Shown in pieces: positions 50,994 through 60,740 of a DNA stretch of 64,000 nucleotides. Numbering within the stretch: position 1 is the first letter of the stretch; each line of letters opens with the position of its first letter. The stretch covers positions 62,001-126,000 of the forward strand of contig JACQFD010000026.1 in assembly GCA_016200225.1 (NCBI GenBank). Reading direction: 5' to 3'. The translations under genes were made by a program, and so were the position numbers. This stretch comes from Planctomycetota bacterium (lineage in GTDB: Bacteria > Planctomycetota > UBA1135 > JACQFD01). The notes under the pieces were generated by a model. The model made no database searches. It saw nothing but the letters and a program-made list of their open reading frames with translations, and had not been told where the DNA came from.

Positions 50994-52666
50994 TTTGCGC
51001 GCCCTCCCGTTCCCGAATTCTCGACGCCCGTTCTTTCGTTAAAATGTATCTTAATTTTAAACCAGTCGAAGCGCGCGTCCGCCGCGGCGGCGTCGCTGAC
51101 CGGCGTGGCGACGGCGCGACGATCCAGTAGAACCGGTTCCGGCAATTCCCACGCGCGAAACAACACGGCGACGTCCGATTCGAACGATCGCGGCTGCGAT
51201 TCTACAGTTCCGTCCTCGCGCATCGCGCGAGGAACTGTAAATTCGAGAATCGTCTCGATCGACGCGTCGGGCATTACGGTATTTGTATATTTAAGAATAC
51301 ACGCTTCGGCGCCGACGGCCTGCGGCAGATACGTTACGATTCTTTCCCATCGCAGCCATTCGTCGGGAAGCCGCCATGCGCGCGTTTCGAGCGTCGCGCG
51401 CTCGCGGTCGCTCGCGCCCGCGATTTGTTCGAGGCGATTTTCCTTTACGACATTCGCAATATCCTCGATCGAGAGCAGCGCCCCCTCCGCCTTTCGGAGC
51501 GACCAGGCGAGCGCGCGATCTGTAGCAAACATCGACGCGCCAAGAACCAAACATGCGGCCGCGACGGTTGGAATCCAACGAAGGAACTCCCGTCCCTGTC
51601 GCGGAGAAACTAACGAAAGCGCGGGCGTTTCGCCGCCCGCCGCGAGCAGCGCCGCGCCGATGGCGGGCGCGAACGCGGGAAATTCAGTCGTGATCGCGTG
51701 GCCGATCAATTGCTTTCGAATCGAGACGCGATTCCATTTTGTATGCAATTCGATCGGGATGCCTGTTCGCCGCCGCAACACTTCCGCGAGCGCCGGAATG
51801 CGCGCGCCTTCTCCAGTGAGAAGGATGTGCGCGGGCGAAATCTTAATATCCAATTGCCGCGCGAACTCCAGCGCGGCCGCCACCCGCGCCCCTGTTTCAT
51901 CCGCGTACGCTTCCGTCAATGCTAAGAATCTGGGGTTGCCGCGCGCGCACTCCATTTCGCGGCGTTCTTCATTCGATTCTTTCTCGCCAATTCCAAATTC
52001 GCGGCTGAGCGCTTCCGAAATGGAAGCCGTGCCCGCCGGATCGCTTCTAAAGAATAGCGCGTCGCGCGAAGCTACAATAACATCGGTGGTCCCGGTTCCC
52101 GCGCGAACCAAACTGATCTCGCGCGCATCGGACCCGTCGGCGCGTATGGCGTGCAAGATCGCGATCGGAGCAGGCGCCATGGCATCGATCGGAATACCGA
52201 CGGTCTCGATCGCGTCGATGTAGGCGCCCGCGATTCCCGCCGGACCGACGACTGCTACAAATCGCCGCTCCTCCAATCCGGGACTTGGAACGGCTTGAAT
52301 GCCATAAATAACTTCGTGTCCGGCATGGGATGTCCTCCGGCGAATCTCATAATCGATCAATTCGCGCGTGCGCTCCGCCGAAACGGCCGGCATTTGAAGT
52401 CGAAGCGCCTCGAAACCAACCCCCGGAATCGAAACGCCCACGCGGTCGCGCGAGGGAATCTTGTGATTTGCTACAAAAAGCGACAGCGCCTTGCGCATCG
52501 CCGCGTCGAACTCGTCCGGCCGCGCCTTCGCCGGATTGATATAATAATCGATGCGGTCGATCTCGGCGACTTCATAACCGTTGCCTCGCCGCGTAAGGCG
52601 CACGACGCGCATGCACGTGACGCCGAGGTCTATGCCCCAGATCGATTCGTCGAGGAGTGGTTTCAT
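50990..52666 (-). CDS. pilM: PilM-like actin-fold protein fused to a PilN-like membrane segment
   Basis: 558 residues. N-terminal actin-like ATPase fold (1-345): WGIDLGVTCMRVVRL, GVSIPGVGFEALRLQMP, IDYEIRRRT, VRAGTGTTDVIV, HILLTGEGARIPAL and FAPAIGAALL, as in PilM. A transmembrane helix follows (364-383, WIPTVAAACLVLGASMF), then a roughly 170-residue extracytoplasmic part that starts with a short coiled coil, the layout of PilN. The usual PilN-binding partner is thus covalently joined. The gene starts 16 nt after the uracil-DNA glycosylase gene and leads the pilus-like set. Confidence 0.85.
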   Translation of the reverse strand: MKPLLDESIWGIDLGVTCMRVVRLTRRGNGYEVAEIDRIDYYINPAKARPDEFDAAMRKALSLFVANHKIPSRDRVGVSIPGVGFEALRLQMPAVSAERTRELIDYEIRRRTSHAGHEVIYGIQAVPSPGLEERRFVAVVGPAGIAGAYIDAIETVGIPIDAMAPAPIAILHAIRADGSDAREISLVRAGTGTTDVIVASRDALFFRSDPAGTASISEALSREFGIGEKESNEERREMECARGNPRFLALTEAYADETGARVAAALEFARQLDIKISPAHILLTGEGARIPALAEVLRRRTGIPIELHTKWNRVSIRKQLIGHAITTEFPAFAPAIGAALLAAGGETPALSLVSPRQGREFLRWIPTVAAACLVLGASMFATDRALAWSLRKAEGALLSIEDIANVVKENRLEQIAGASDRERATLETRAWRLPDEWLRWERIVTYLPQAVGAEACILKYTNTVMPDASIETILEFTVPRAMREDGTVESQPRSFESDVAVLFRAWELPEPVLLDRRAVATPVSDAAAADARFDWFKIKIHFNERTGVENSGTGGRAK

Positions 52667-52682
52667 GCCTTTGCGAACGAGA

Positions 52683-53480
52683 CTATGGCGTCGAACCGTT
52701 CTGTTTTGGAATAGGAAGTCCGAGTTCTTTCATTGCAAGCTGAATATCCGCCCACACTTTAACTTTTTCGGGAGGGTTTCTTAACAAATATGCCGGGTGA
52801 AACGTCGGGATCACCGAACGGCCATGCACCGGATAGACCTTTCCGCGGACGCGGCTGATTGTATCTTTTTCGCCGACGCCGGCGAATTCGCGCATCGAGT
52901 GGCGGCCGAGCGGAATGATGACTTCGGGATCGATGACCTCGATCTGTTTATTTAAGTAAGGCAGGCACGCCGCGACTTCGTCGGGCTGCGGATCGCGATT
53001 TTCTGGTGGGCGGCATTTTACAATATTAGCAATAAATACATCTTCGCGTTTGAGACCCATGCCGCTTTCGATGATCTTCGTGAGAAGTTGGCCGGCCCGG
53101 CCGACAAACGGACGACCCAATTCGTCCTCGGTGGCACCGGGACCCTCGCCGATGAACATGACGCGCGCCGTCGCGCTTCCTTCGCCCGGCACCGCGTTCG
53201 TCCGTCCCTCGCAGAGGCGACATAATCTACAATTCGAGACTTTCTTTGCGATCGCTTCGAGGGCGAGCGCTTTGTCTTTCGCGGAACGTTTGAATTCTCC
53301 GCGCTCCGATACCAACGATCGGCGTGTTTCGTTGTCCGCGGAATCACGGGAATCGGTCGATCGGAGCTTTACCATGGATTGGTTTTGTAGTGATTCGGTT
53401 TTTTCGGGCGCGATCAATCCCGAAGCGTTCGCGACGAACAAATGCCCGCTCTCCTCGAGAAATTCGAGGTGTCGGCGCAC
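52683..53480 (-). CDS. Family 4 uracil-DNA glycosylase
   Basis: 265 residues from the GTG at 53480. The frame is open for about 20 more codons with a helical sequence but no ATG, GTG or TTG, so a non-standard start upstream is possible. Motifs: [10 protein letters not shown] (iron-sulfur Cys), [20 protein letters not shown] (motif A), [12 protein letters not shown] and [10 protein letters not shown] (motif B with catalytic His). It removes uracil from DNA. The first 85 residues are a low-conservation leader. It is upstream of pilM on the same strand with a 16-nt gap, so probably co-transcribed. Confidence 0.93.
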   Translation of the reverse strand: MRRHLEFLEESGHLFVANASGLIAPEKTESLQNQSMVKLRSTDSRDSADNETRRSLVSERGEFKRSAKDKALALEAIAKKVSNCRLCRLCEGRTNAVPGEGSATARVMFIGEGPGATEDELGRPFVGRAGQLLTKIIESGMGLKREDVFIANIVKCRPPENRDPQPDEVAACLPYLNKQIEVIDPEVIIPLGRHSMREFAGVGEKDTISRVRGKVYPVHGRSVIPTFHPAYLLRNPPEKVKVWADIQLAMKELGLPIPKQNGSTP

Positions 53481-53554
53481 GCCGCGCGCGATTTCGCGGA
53501 TTTCGCTTCGGGGATTCGAGTCCAGAACCGCATTCTAGCAAACCGCGACACCCC

Positions 53555-56095
53555 GTGATCCCTGCTTCCGCGCTCGATTCTTTTGTTAACGGCCCGATTC
53601 CGTCGGCGCTGTCGGAATGGCTTGGAAATTCGGAGATCAATGGGCCGGCCTTCGACTTCGCCGTCGTCGGCCTCACCGCAATTGCGATGATCTTCGCCGC
53701 GATTCGACTGGGCCTGTCGAAACCGTTCGCCGCGCTCGCCGGAATATTACTTCTAGCGCACTCGTCGGCGGGATCGGCGATTCCGCACGACGGCCGCGGA
53801 ATATTATTAACTTCACTTTTCGGACTCTCCGCGATCGCGGCGGCGGGCGCGAAACAGGGCGCGGGGCGCGCCGCATCCGCCGCAGGAATTGTATTATTAA
53901 CTTTCGCGAGCCTCTGCGGATCGCCCGTGGCGCCCGCGTACGGCATGCACCTCGGCGCGCGCGCGGGAGAGCGCAGGAATCGCGTCGCCGCTTTCCTTTA
54001 TTATAGCATTACGGGACTTTGTCTCGGCGCATGGATCTCCACCGCGGCGATCTTTGCATTCGTCCCCGCGGCCGCGGCGTTTGGACAGGCGATGGCGCCG
54101 TTCTGGCCGGCGCCGGATTTGTATTCATCGTCCGCGGCGCCGCAATTCATACTATTCGGCCTTGCGTTCCCGCCGCTCGTCGGCCTCGATTGGAAATTCG
54201 GACCGCGCGCGACGATGTTTTATTGCATTTCACTGATCGGCGCGCTTTTTACAACTCCCGGTTTTTTTCTACACGAACGCGCATCGTTGGCATTCGCTCC
54301 GTGCGCCGCGATGCTCTGGGCGGGATCGCTCGAATTGGCGTCGAAAAAGTTACCGTTAAAGTTATCATTGACCGCCGGCGCCGCGCTCGCGGCGGCGTTC
54401 GGGACCTTCGGAATTATTAAATACAATCGCGCCGCCGACGCCGATGTTTATATTGAACATGCCGTCGCCGCGGCGCCGGATTCGCCGCTGCTGCTCGAAA
54501 CGTACGGACACGTGCTCGCGGCGCGCGCGCGCGGAGCGGGACTCGCGTCCGAACAGAGAATTGTACTATTACATCGATCGATCGAACAGTTTCTCGCCGC
54601 GTGGCGGGTCGCGAAATCGGGCCGTAAATTTACGATTCTCGAGGCGGCGGTCGAATCGTCGATCCTCGCGGGCGACGGCAAATTGACTACAGATCTGCTG
54701 CCCCGCCTCGCCTCCGAGGCGGTGAATGAAGATCAACATGCGCGCGCGGCGTTGTTTCGTTGCAAATTTCAAGAATCGCAGGGCGAAGCGAAAGCGGCGG
54801 TCGACTGCGCGCGCGCGGCGGTCGAACAATATGAACAATCGCTGGAGTTGAAACGCTATTATTTAAGAATCGCCACGTCGGGTCTGACACAACAGATCGT
54901 CCGGGCGCGCGCCGAAAAGAACGCGGCCGCCGAGTCGACCGCGATGGCCGCGCTCGACGCATTGGAAGTCTTCGTCGAAAAATATACAACCGACAAGTCC
55001 GGTGCATTCCTTCGCGCAGCCGCCCTCGTCTCGCGCGGGCGCATCCGACTCGCGCGCGGAAAAGCCGTGGACGCGGCGCGCGATTTTAACGATGCAAAGC
55101 GCGCGGATCCGCGTCTCGCGGATGCTTATATTGGCGCGGCCGAGGCGTATTTGTCACAACAAATCCTCGACGGAGCCGTCCGGGAACTGCGCGACGGGCT
55201 CGCCGCGACCCAACCGACGCCCCCCGCAGAATTGTTAGTTTCTCTGGCCGCCGTGGAGTTACAGAACGGCGGCCCGCCCGAAAATTCATTACAATTAGTC
55301 GAGCTCGCGCGGCAGGCCGATCCGGGCGCGTTGCAATTAAAGAAGACCATGGCGGTCGTCCGCGTGGCGCTCGCGGACAAGCGTATGGAAAAAGGCGATC
55401 TCGCGGGCGCGGAGCAGGCGCTCGCGATGGCGAAGGACGAGGCGCCCGAATCGGCGCGCGTGCACGCGGCGTTCGCGCGGCTTCGAGATAAACAAAAGCG
55501 CATCGACGAGGCCGCGCAATGTTATGACAAGGCATTCGCGCTCGATCCGGGATCCGAATTGCGCGAGGCGTATGCGGTCGTTCTAAAGAATCAGGCGCTC
55601 GCGCATTTGTATGCTCACGATCGCGCCGGCGCGATCGCGGTGTTCATGAAATTGCGATCGTTAAATTCGACGAATACGGATCTCGGAGCCGGCGCGGACA
55701 TCCTCGGCGAAGAAGCTAAAATTAAATATGAAGAGGGTCTCGCCGCCGCGCAATCGCGCAAGATCGCCGAAGCGAAAAAACTCTACGGGGAATCGTTAAT
55801 ATATCTTCCGGAGAATTACTACGCCTTGAGCCAGCTCGGCGCGCTGGCGGCGGACGACAACGACGTCGAAACTTCGATCGCCTTGTTCGAGCGGGCCATC
55901 GCGTCCGCGAAAGCGGCGCAGATGCCTCTTTCGAATTCCGCGGTTTATTATAATCTGGCGCAACAATACCGGCTCAACGGTAAATATGATAAAGCAATCG
56001 AGGCGATTCGCGATTATCAGGCGATCGGCCCCGGCCCTTATTCTAATAAATGCGAAGCGCTGCTCGAGATCATCGAAGCGTTGAAGAAAAACTAA
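53555..56095 (+). CDS. Multispanning membrane protein with TPR repeats
   Basis: 846 residues from the GTG at 53555; the frame upstream overlaps the glycosylase gene and is not credible. The first 300 residues hold about eight hydrophobic helices (FDFAVVGLTAIAMIFAAIRL, LAALAGILLLAHSS, SLFGLSAIAAAG, GLCLGAWISTAAIFAFVP, LTAGAALAAAFGTFGI). From about 310 on there are at least ten TPR-type helix pairs (DVYIEHAVAAAPDSPLLLET, ALVSRGRIRLARGKAVDAAR, ARVHAAFARLRDKQKRIDEA, AVYYNLAQQYRLNGKYDKAI). The fold recalls O-GlcNAc-transferase-like or oligosaccharyltransferase-associated TPR proteins, but no catalytic motif is visible. Its TAA overlaps the convergent kinase stop. Confidence 0.78.
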   Translation: MIPASALDSFVNGPIPSALSEWLGNSEINGPAFDFAVVGLTAIAMIFAAIRLGLSKPFAALAGILLLAHSSAGSAIPHDGRGILLTSLFGLSAIAAAGAKQGAGRAASAAGIVLLTFASLCGSPVAPAYGMHLGARAGERRNRVAAFLYYSITGLCLGAWISTAAIFAFVPAAAAFGQAMAPFWPAPDLYSSSAAPQFILFGLAFPPLVGLDWKFGPRATMFYCISLIGALFTTPGFFLHERASLAFAPCAAMLWAGSLELASKKLPLKLSLTAGAALAAAFGTFGIIKYNRAADADVYIEHAVAAAPDSPLLLETYGHVLAARARGAGLASEQRIVLLHRSIEQFLAAWRVAKSGRKFTILEAAVESSILAGDGKLTTDLLPRLASEAVNEDQHARAALFRCKFQESQGEAKAAVDCARAAVEQYEQSLELKRYYLRIATSGLTQQIVRARAEKNAAAESTAMAALDALEVFVEKYTTDKSGAFLRAAALVSRGRIRLARGKAVDAARDFNDAKRADPRLADAYIGAAEAYLSQQILDGAVRELRDGLAATQPTPPAELLVSLAAVELQNGGPPENSLQLVELARQADPGALQLKKTMAVVRVALADKRMEKGDLAGAEQALAMAKDEAPESARVHAAFARLRDKQKRIDEAAQCYDKAFALDPGSELREAYAVVLKNQALAHLYAHDRAGAIAVFMKLRSLNSTNTDLGAGADILGEEAKIKYEEGLAAAQSRKIAEAKKLYGESLIYLPENYYALSQLGALAADDNDVETSIALFERAIASAKAAQMPLSNSAVYYNLAQQYRLNGKYDKAIEAIRDYQAIGPGPYSNKCEALLEIIEALKKN

Positions 56096-59000
56096 CGTTC
56101 TCCCAGCGCCGTTTCGATTTCGTCGATGAGCGTGCCGAATGGATCGTAAACAAACGATTCGCGAATGCGTTGAAGTTCGGCGAGTTCCGACTGACACTCG
56201 CCGCGCCGGCCCAATCGCGCGAGAGCGAGAGCCCGAAGCGCGCGCCCTTTATTGTTCGATTGCATTTTAAGACTTTCTTCAAGCACGTCGATCGCGGACT
56301 GATTCGAGCCGAGGCGGAGATCCGCCGCGCCAAGCGCCAGGAGCGCCAACGGTCGAACCGCGGGCGATCCGAGACCCGCCGTGGCAAGGCGTCTTGCATT
56401 CAAGAGCGCGTCGCGTCCCGCTCCGAAATTTCCGGCGAGAAGCCATGCTTCGCAGGCCTGTTCATACAAATCGTGGCTCGGACGCGAGTCGGTTTCCGTT
56501 TTGCTCGCGCTTCCTCCGTCCCAAAGTCTCAGCGTTCCGTCATCCGACGCGGAAGCTAAATATCGATCGTCCGCGCTGAACACTACAGATCCGACCGAAT
56601 TGAAGTGTTCCGACAGCGTCATGACTTCAATTCCGCGGCGCGTATCCCAAATTCGAACGCTTCGATCGAGCGACCCGGATGCGAGGCGCGAACCGTCGCG
56701 ATTGAACGCCAGACACTGGACGCTGTGGGTGTGGCCAATGAGGTCGCGGACGAATTGCCCCGACGCTGAACTCCAAAGTCGCACGCGGCCGTCGGTGAGA
56801 CCGATGGCCACCAACGTCCCATCCGCGCTTGCGGCGACGGCGCGCGTCGGCGCACCCGATTGAATCACCGTGTCCGGAATTCCGGAGGAACTTCCGTGGA
56901 TCAACGCGCACGCGCCGCTGGCTTCGCCCACCGCGAGATCGCCGGTATTATAACAAATTGAAATCATAACGATGGCGCCATCGTGGCGACGCCGGTCCCG
57001 AATGCGACCCGTCGCGGGTTCGACGAACGTTAACATTCCGTCCGATCCGCCGAGCACGATCGCGTCGCGCTTGCGATCCCAAACGAGACAACGAACCGCG
57101 CGGGCTCCCGTTTCGAATACCAACTTCGTTTCGCCGGACGCGGCGTCGAAAATCATGATCGTTCCATCGGCCTTGACCAATGCAACAGAAGCGCCGTCAG
57201 GCGAAAAATCTCCCGCGATCCAACCCCGCGATGCGGCGTTCAGCTCCTTGACATCCGTTGTATTCTTGATCGATCGGACGCGCGCGCGCCCGAATCGTGT
57301 TGTAAGAATGCGCGACCCGTCGGGCGAAAACCGAATATTTAGATTCCCCCGATAGGGTTCGTTCCACACGACGACGTCGTCGGTTTCGGGATCCCAGAGT
57401 TTCATTCGCCCCGAGTAATCCCCCGTCGCGAGTCTGGAACCGTTCGGCGAGAACGCGACAACATTAATATTCGATTCGTGCCCGAGCAGCGAATGCGCGA
57501 TCACGTTTTTTTCGACATCCCAGATATGTATGATTCGGTCCCACCCCACGCTTGCCAATGTTCGACCGGTCGCGTCGAACCCCAGTGAAATGACCTCCGC
57601 TTGGTGACCCGCGAGACTCGATCTTTCCGTGGGATGCGCCAAATCCCATGTCTTTACATAATGATCGTAACCGGCGCTCGCGAACATGGAACTGTCGGGG
57701 CGGAAAGCGACTTGACTAACAAAACCGGCATGCCCCTGATGCGTCCATAACAATTCCCGGCTCTTCGCGTCCCATAAGTAAATATGGCCGAGCGACCCTC
57801 CGCCGGCTACAAAACGTCCGTCGGGACTCATGGCGATCGTTTCGACGCGACCGTTGACGGGAGCGAGTTCGCCGACGCACGACCAATCCGACGTTTGCCA
57901 CAATTTCACGCGGTGGTCCTTTCCGCTCGTCGCGAGCCAAAGGCCGTCGCGGCTTCTCGAAATGCTCTCGAGTCCGGCGTCGTGCGCGCGAGTTTCAATA
58001 ATTGTAGTATACTGTTCCCCGCTGAAGACCCGCAATCTGCCGTCGTCCGATGCCGCCGCGATCCAGCGTCCGTCGTTGGCGATCGCGAGGTCGATGATTC
58101 CGGATGGAACTGTAGCAATATTTCGCACGAGCAACCCCGTCGTGGAATCCCGTTGTTCGATTTTGCCGTCGCGCGATGATAAGAATAAATAGGGCGCGCT
58201 CGGATGCCACACGATGGCGGAGATTTTTTCGTTTTCGACGGGCCGCGTGACGAGGGACCGGTCGAGCCGCGCGAATAGATGCATCCATTCGAATCCGCGC
58301 AAATCGATCGGACACAATTCGAGGCGCGCCCGCGCGCTGACGACGTCGAGATTCCGAAGCGCGCCGTGCGCCGCGGCGATGTTCGCGGCATATGCAATTT
58401 CGCGATAGGCCTCCTTGCCCGCGACCGCGACTTGCTCCGCATCTCCCGCCCGCCACGCGAATGTTAAACTAACAAAAGTCGAGACGGCGAGCATCGTTGC
58501 AATGAGAGCCGCGGACATCATGAGTACTCTGTGCCTGCGGGCGAACACGCGGATTTGATATCGCACGCTCGGAGGCTCCGCGAGCACGGACTCTCCCCGA
58601 AGATACCTTTCGACGTCTTCCGCGAGCGCGGCCGCCGTCGAATAGCGCCGTTCGCGATCGTGCTCGAGGGCTTTTAATACAATGGAATCGAGTTCGCCGG
58701 GAATCGACGGGCGGCGTTCGCTCGGCCGCGGCGGATTGCTCTGCTCCAATGCTCGGGCCGCGTCCAGAATTGTTGTATCTGGAAAATTGAACGGAAGTTC
58801 GTTCGTTAATAATTCAAAAAGAATCACTCCCAATGCGTACACGTCGCTGCGCGTATCGATTCCGTCGCTGCGGCCGCCGATTTGTTCGGGCGACATATAA
58901 GCTAACGTTCCGAGCAGCGAACCCGCGCTGGTATCGACGCTCCATGTTTTTTGTTTTCCGCGCTCGTCGACGAGCCGCGCGACGCCGAAATCGATGACTT

Positions 59001-59682
59001 TGAGCCGCCCGTCGCCGCCAACTAATACATTTCCGGGTTTCAGATCGCGATGGATGACTCCCCTTTGATGGCCATGCTGCACGGCGTTGCACAAAGTTAC
59101 AAATAATCGGAGACCCTCGTCGGCGGACTTGGCGCGCGCGAATTCGACAATGGTCTTTGCGCCTTCCACGAACTCCATCGCGTACCACGGGAAGCGATCC
59201 TCGCCCGAACCCGATTCGTAAACTCCCGATGTGTAAACTTGAGCGATGTTCGGATGCTGCAACCGCGCCAGAATTTCCGCTTCATAACGAAAACGGCGCG
59301 CGGCGTCGCCCGTGGCCAGTCCGAATCGTAGTGTTTTAATGGCAACTCTTCGGCGCGGCTCGTCCTGTTCCGCTTCCCAAATCGTTCCCATGCCCCCCGC
59401 GGCGATTCGCCGAATGAGTCGGTAGCCGCCGACGCGACTGTCGGCGGCGGGTTCACAAGTAAACCCCTTCCAATCTTTTGATAGGATTCCCGGCGCGCCC
59501 GGCTCCAGAAAATTCGGAGTACTCTCGGCCGCGTGGAGAATGGAAACGACCTCCGCGCGAAACTCAGCATCGGAATCGCATTCGCGATCGAGGAACGCCG
59601 CGCGTTCGGCGCCGTCGAGGTCGCTTGCCCCCTCGACGACGCTGCGCAAACGCGAGAACCGGGTCATCGGTGGGTTTACCAT
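56092..59682 (-). CDS. Transmembrane Ser/Thr kinase with WD40-repeat sensor
   Basis: 1196 residues; MTRFSRL five codons in is an alternative start. Kinase domain about 85-360: GGMGTIWEA, Lys116, HRDLKPGN (211-218), DFGVA (231-235), SPEQ (264-267), all intact. A transmembrane helix spans about 386-408. Outside, roughly a dozen WD40 repeats (about 480-1085), each with the SPDG...V/LWD pattern (AFSPNGSRLATGDYSGRMKL, AFNRDGSRLASGSLDRSVRI), form one or two propellers. A TPR-like end follows (ALLALGAADLRLGSNQSAID). This is a common planctomycete receptor-kinase type. It is divergent from the ECF sigma gene at 60112, its likely partner. Confidence 0.92.
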   Translation of the reverse strand: MVNPPMTRFSRLRSVVEGASDLDGAERAAFLDRECDSDAEFRAEVVSILHAAESTPNFLEPGAPGILSKDWKGFTCEPAADSRVGGYRLIRRIAAGGMGTIWEAEQDEPRRRVAIKTLRFGLATGDAARRFRYEAEILARLQHPNIAQVYTSGVYESGSGEDRFPWYAMEFVEGAKTIVEFARAKSADEGLRLFVTLCNAVQHGHQRGVIHRDLKPGNVLVGGDGRLKVIDFGVARLVDERGKQKTWSVDTSAGSLLGTLAYMSPEQIGGRSDGIDTRSDVYALGVILFELLTNELPFNFPDTTILDAARALEQSNPPRPSERRPSIPGELDSIVLKALEHDRERRYSTAAALAEDVERYLRGESVLAEPPSVRYQIRVFARRHRVLMMSAALIATMLAVSTFVSLTFAWRAGDAEQVAVAGKEAYREIAYAANIAAAHGALRNLDVVSARARLELCPIDLRGFEWMHLFARLDRSLVTRPVENEKISAIVWHPSAPYLFLSSRDGKIEQRDSTTGLLVRNIATVPSGIIDLAIANDGRWIAAASDDGRLRVFSGEQYTTIIETRAHDAGLESISRSRDGLWLATSGKDHRVKLWQTSDWSCVGELAPVNGRVETIAMSPDGRFVAGGGSLGHIYLWDAKSRELLWTHQGHAGFVSQVAFRPDSSMFASAGYDHYVKTWDLAHPTERSSLAGHQAEVISLGFDATGRTLASVGWDRIIHIWDVEKNVIAHSLLGHESNINVVAFSPNGSRLATGDYSGRMKLWDPETDDVVVWNEPYRGNLNIRFSPDGSRILTTRFGRARVRSIKNTTDVKELNAASRGWIAGDFSPDGASVALVKADGTIMIFDAASGETKLVFETGARAVRCLVWDRKRDAIVLGGSDGMLTFVEPATGRIRDRRRHDGAIVMISICYNTGDLAVGEASGACALIHGSSSGIPDTVIQSGAPTRAVAASADGTLVAIGLTDGRVRLWSSASGQFVRDLIGHTHSVQCLAFNRDGSRLASGSLDRSVRIWDTRRGIEVMTLSEHFNSVGSVVFSADDRYLASASDDGTLRLWDGGSASKTETDSRPSHDLYEQACEAWLLAGNFGAGRDALLNARRLATAGLGSPAVRPLALLALGAADLRLGSNQSAIDVLEESLKMQSNNKGRALRALALARLGRRGECQSELAELQRIRESFVYDPFGTLIDEIETALGER

Positions 59683-60111
59683 GATTGCAATTGAATCATC
59701 GCCGGTTCAGTGGTTTGGCAATTGCAAGCTTAACAACCCGTGGCAAATGTCATCCATTCCAAAAATGTCCTTTTTTGATAACTCTTCGTCAAACCGATCT
59801 CGACGTAACTTTTTGCTACGCCTCAATCGGTTTTCCTCGACTTATCAAAGCAGTATTAGCTTTTCAGGGCCTATTCTTGAATTGGGGGGCACTTTTGCCA
59901 CGGGCTGTCAACAAAAGAAAAAGTAAACCGGCCGACGATCCGGCGCGAGCGACCTTTGCGTCCTACGAATGGTTATTATGCAGCCGTACTTCGCGGCCTG
60001 ATGTCCCCGGCGAAGAACGCGAATTTCTTTGACCTGCAAAATTTCGGTTCGCTTGCGTTCGCCCGTTCTGTCGTGCGCGGGCAGGACCGACACGCGATAG
60101 AATCGCAAGCC
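59683..60111. other. Divergent intergenic region between the WD40 kinase and the second ECF sigma gene
   Basis: About 430 bp, AT-richer than its surroundings in the first half. It should carry promoters for both genes. On the minus strand TTGACG (near 59790) precedes an A/T-rich stretch, and on the plus strand TTGACC lies near 60030; neither has a good -10 box. An open frame across 59685-60032 has no coding character. Confidence 0.45.
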
Positions 60112-60708
60112 ATGGAGCGTGACGTCTCCCGAACAACGATACTATTACGGCGCCTCCGCGGCGGCGACGCCGGAGCCAGCGACGAGTTGTTGCCGATCGT
60201 TCTTCAAGAGCTCCACAAACTCGCCCAAGTCGTCATGCACGACGAACGGCGCAACCATACACTTCAGCCGACCGCGCTTCTAAATGAAGCCTGGATTCGA
60301 CTCGTCGGGCCGGGCGGATCGCAACCGTGGGAAGACCGCGCGCACTTCTTGAGACTTGCGGCGCGCGCGATGCGGCAGGTCCTCGTCGATCATGCGCGCA
60401 CGAAAAATGCACAGAAACGCGGCGGCGGCGCAAAACCGATCGATGCCGAAGAATTGTTAGAATCGACACCAGTCGATCCCGCTGAATTATTAGATATCCA
60501 CGAAGCCCTCGAAGCGCTTGCAAGGGAAGATGCCGAAGTCGCGCAAATCGTTGAACTCCGCTATTTCGGAGGACTCTCGCTCGAAGAAACGGCCAGCGTC
60601 ATGGGCCGGACCATCCGACAAGTTCACAGAAGCTGGACCTTCGCGCGAGGATGGCTGCGTCGCAGAATCGAATCGGGACGCGGAGACGCGGAAGCGCCGC
60701 AAAAATAA
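60112..60708 (+). CDS. ECF-type RNA polymerase sigma factor (TIGR02999-like)
   Basis: 198 residues from the ATG at 60112; the frame extends upstream into non-coding-looking sequence. Region 2: RRLRGGDAGASDELLPIVLQ, TLQPTALLNEAWIRL and FLRLAARAMRQVLVDHAR. Region 4: VAQIVELRYFGGLSLEETAS with the helix-turn-helix VMGRTIRQVHRSWTFARGWL. Same family and length as the factor at 14542 but diverged in the linker (PIDAEELLESTPVDPAELL). No anti-sigma gene adjoins; the divergent WD40 kinase is the likely controller. Convergent with the NtrC-type gene (32-nt gap). Confidence 0.92.
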   Translation: MERDVSRTTILLRRLRGGDAGASDELLPIVLQELHKLAQVVMHDERRNHTLQPTALLNEAWIRLVGPGGSQPWEDRAHFLRLAARAMRQVLVDHARTKNAQKRGGGAKPIDAEELLESTPVDPAELLDIHEALEALAREDAEVAQIVELRYFGGLSLEETASVMGRTIRQVHRSWTFARGWLRRRIESGRGDAEAPQK

Positions 60709-60740
60709 ATAATACGATTGAATTGTCGAAAAACGGGATG

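Noticed and set aside
59685-60032. 115-codon plus-strand open frame in the sigma/kinase intergenic region
   Set aside because: The DNA lacks the codon bias of the neighbours, there is no ribosome site, and it would occupy the expected divergent promoters.
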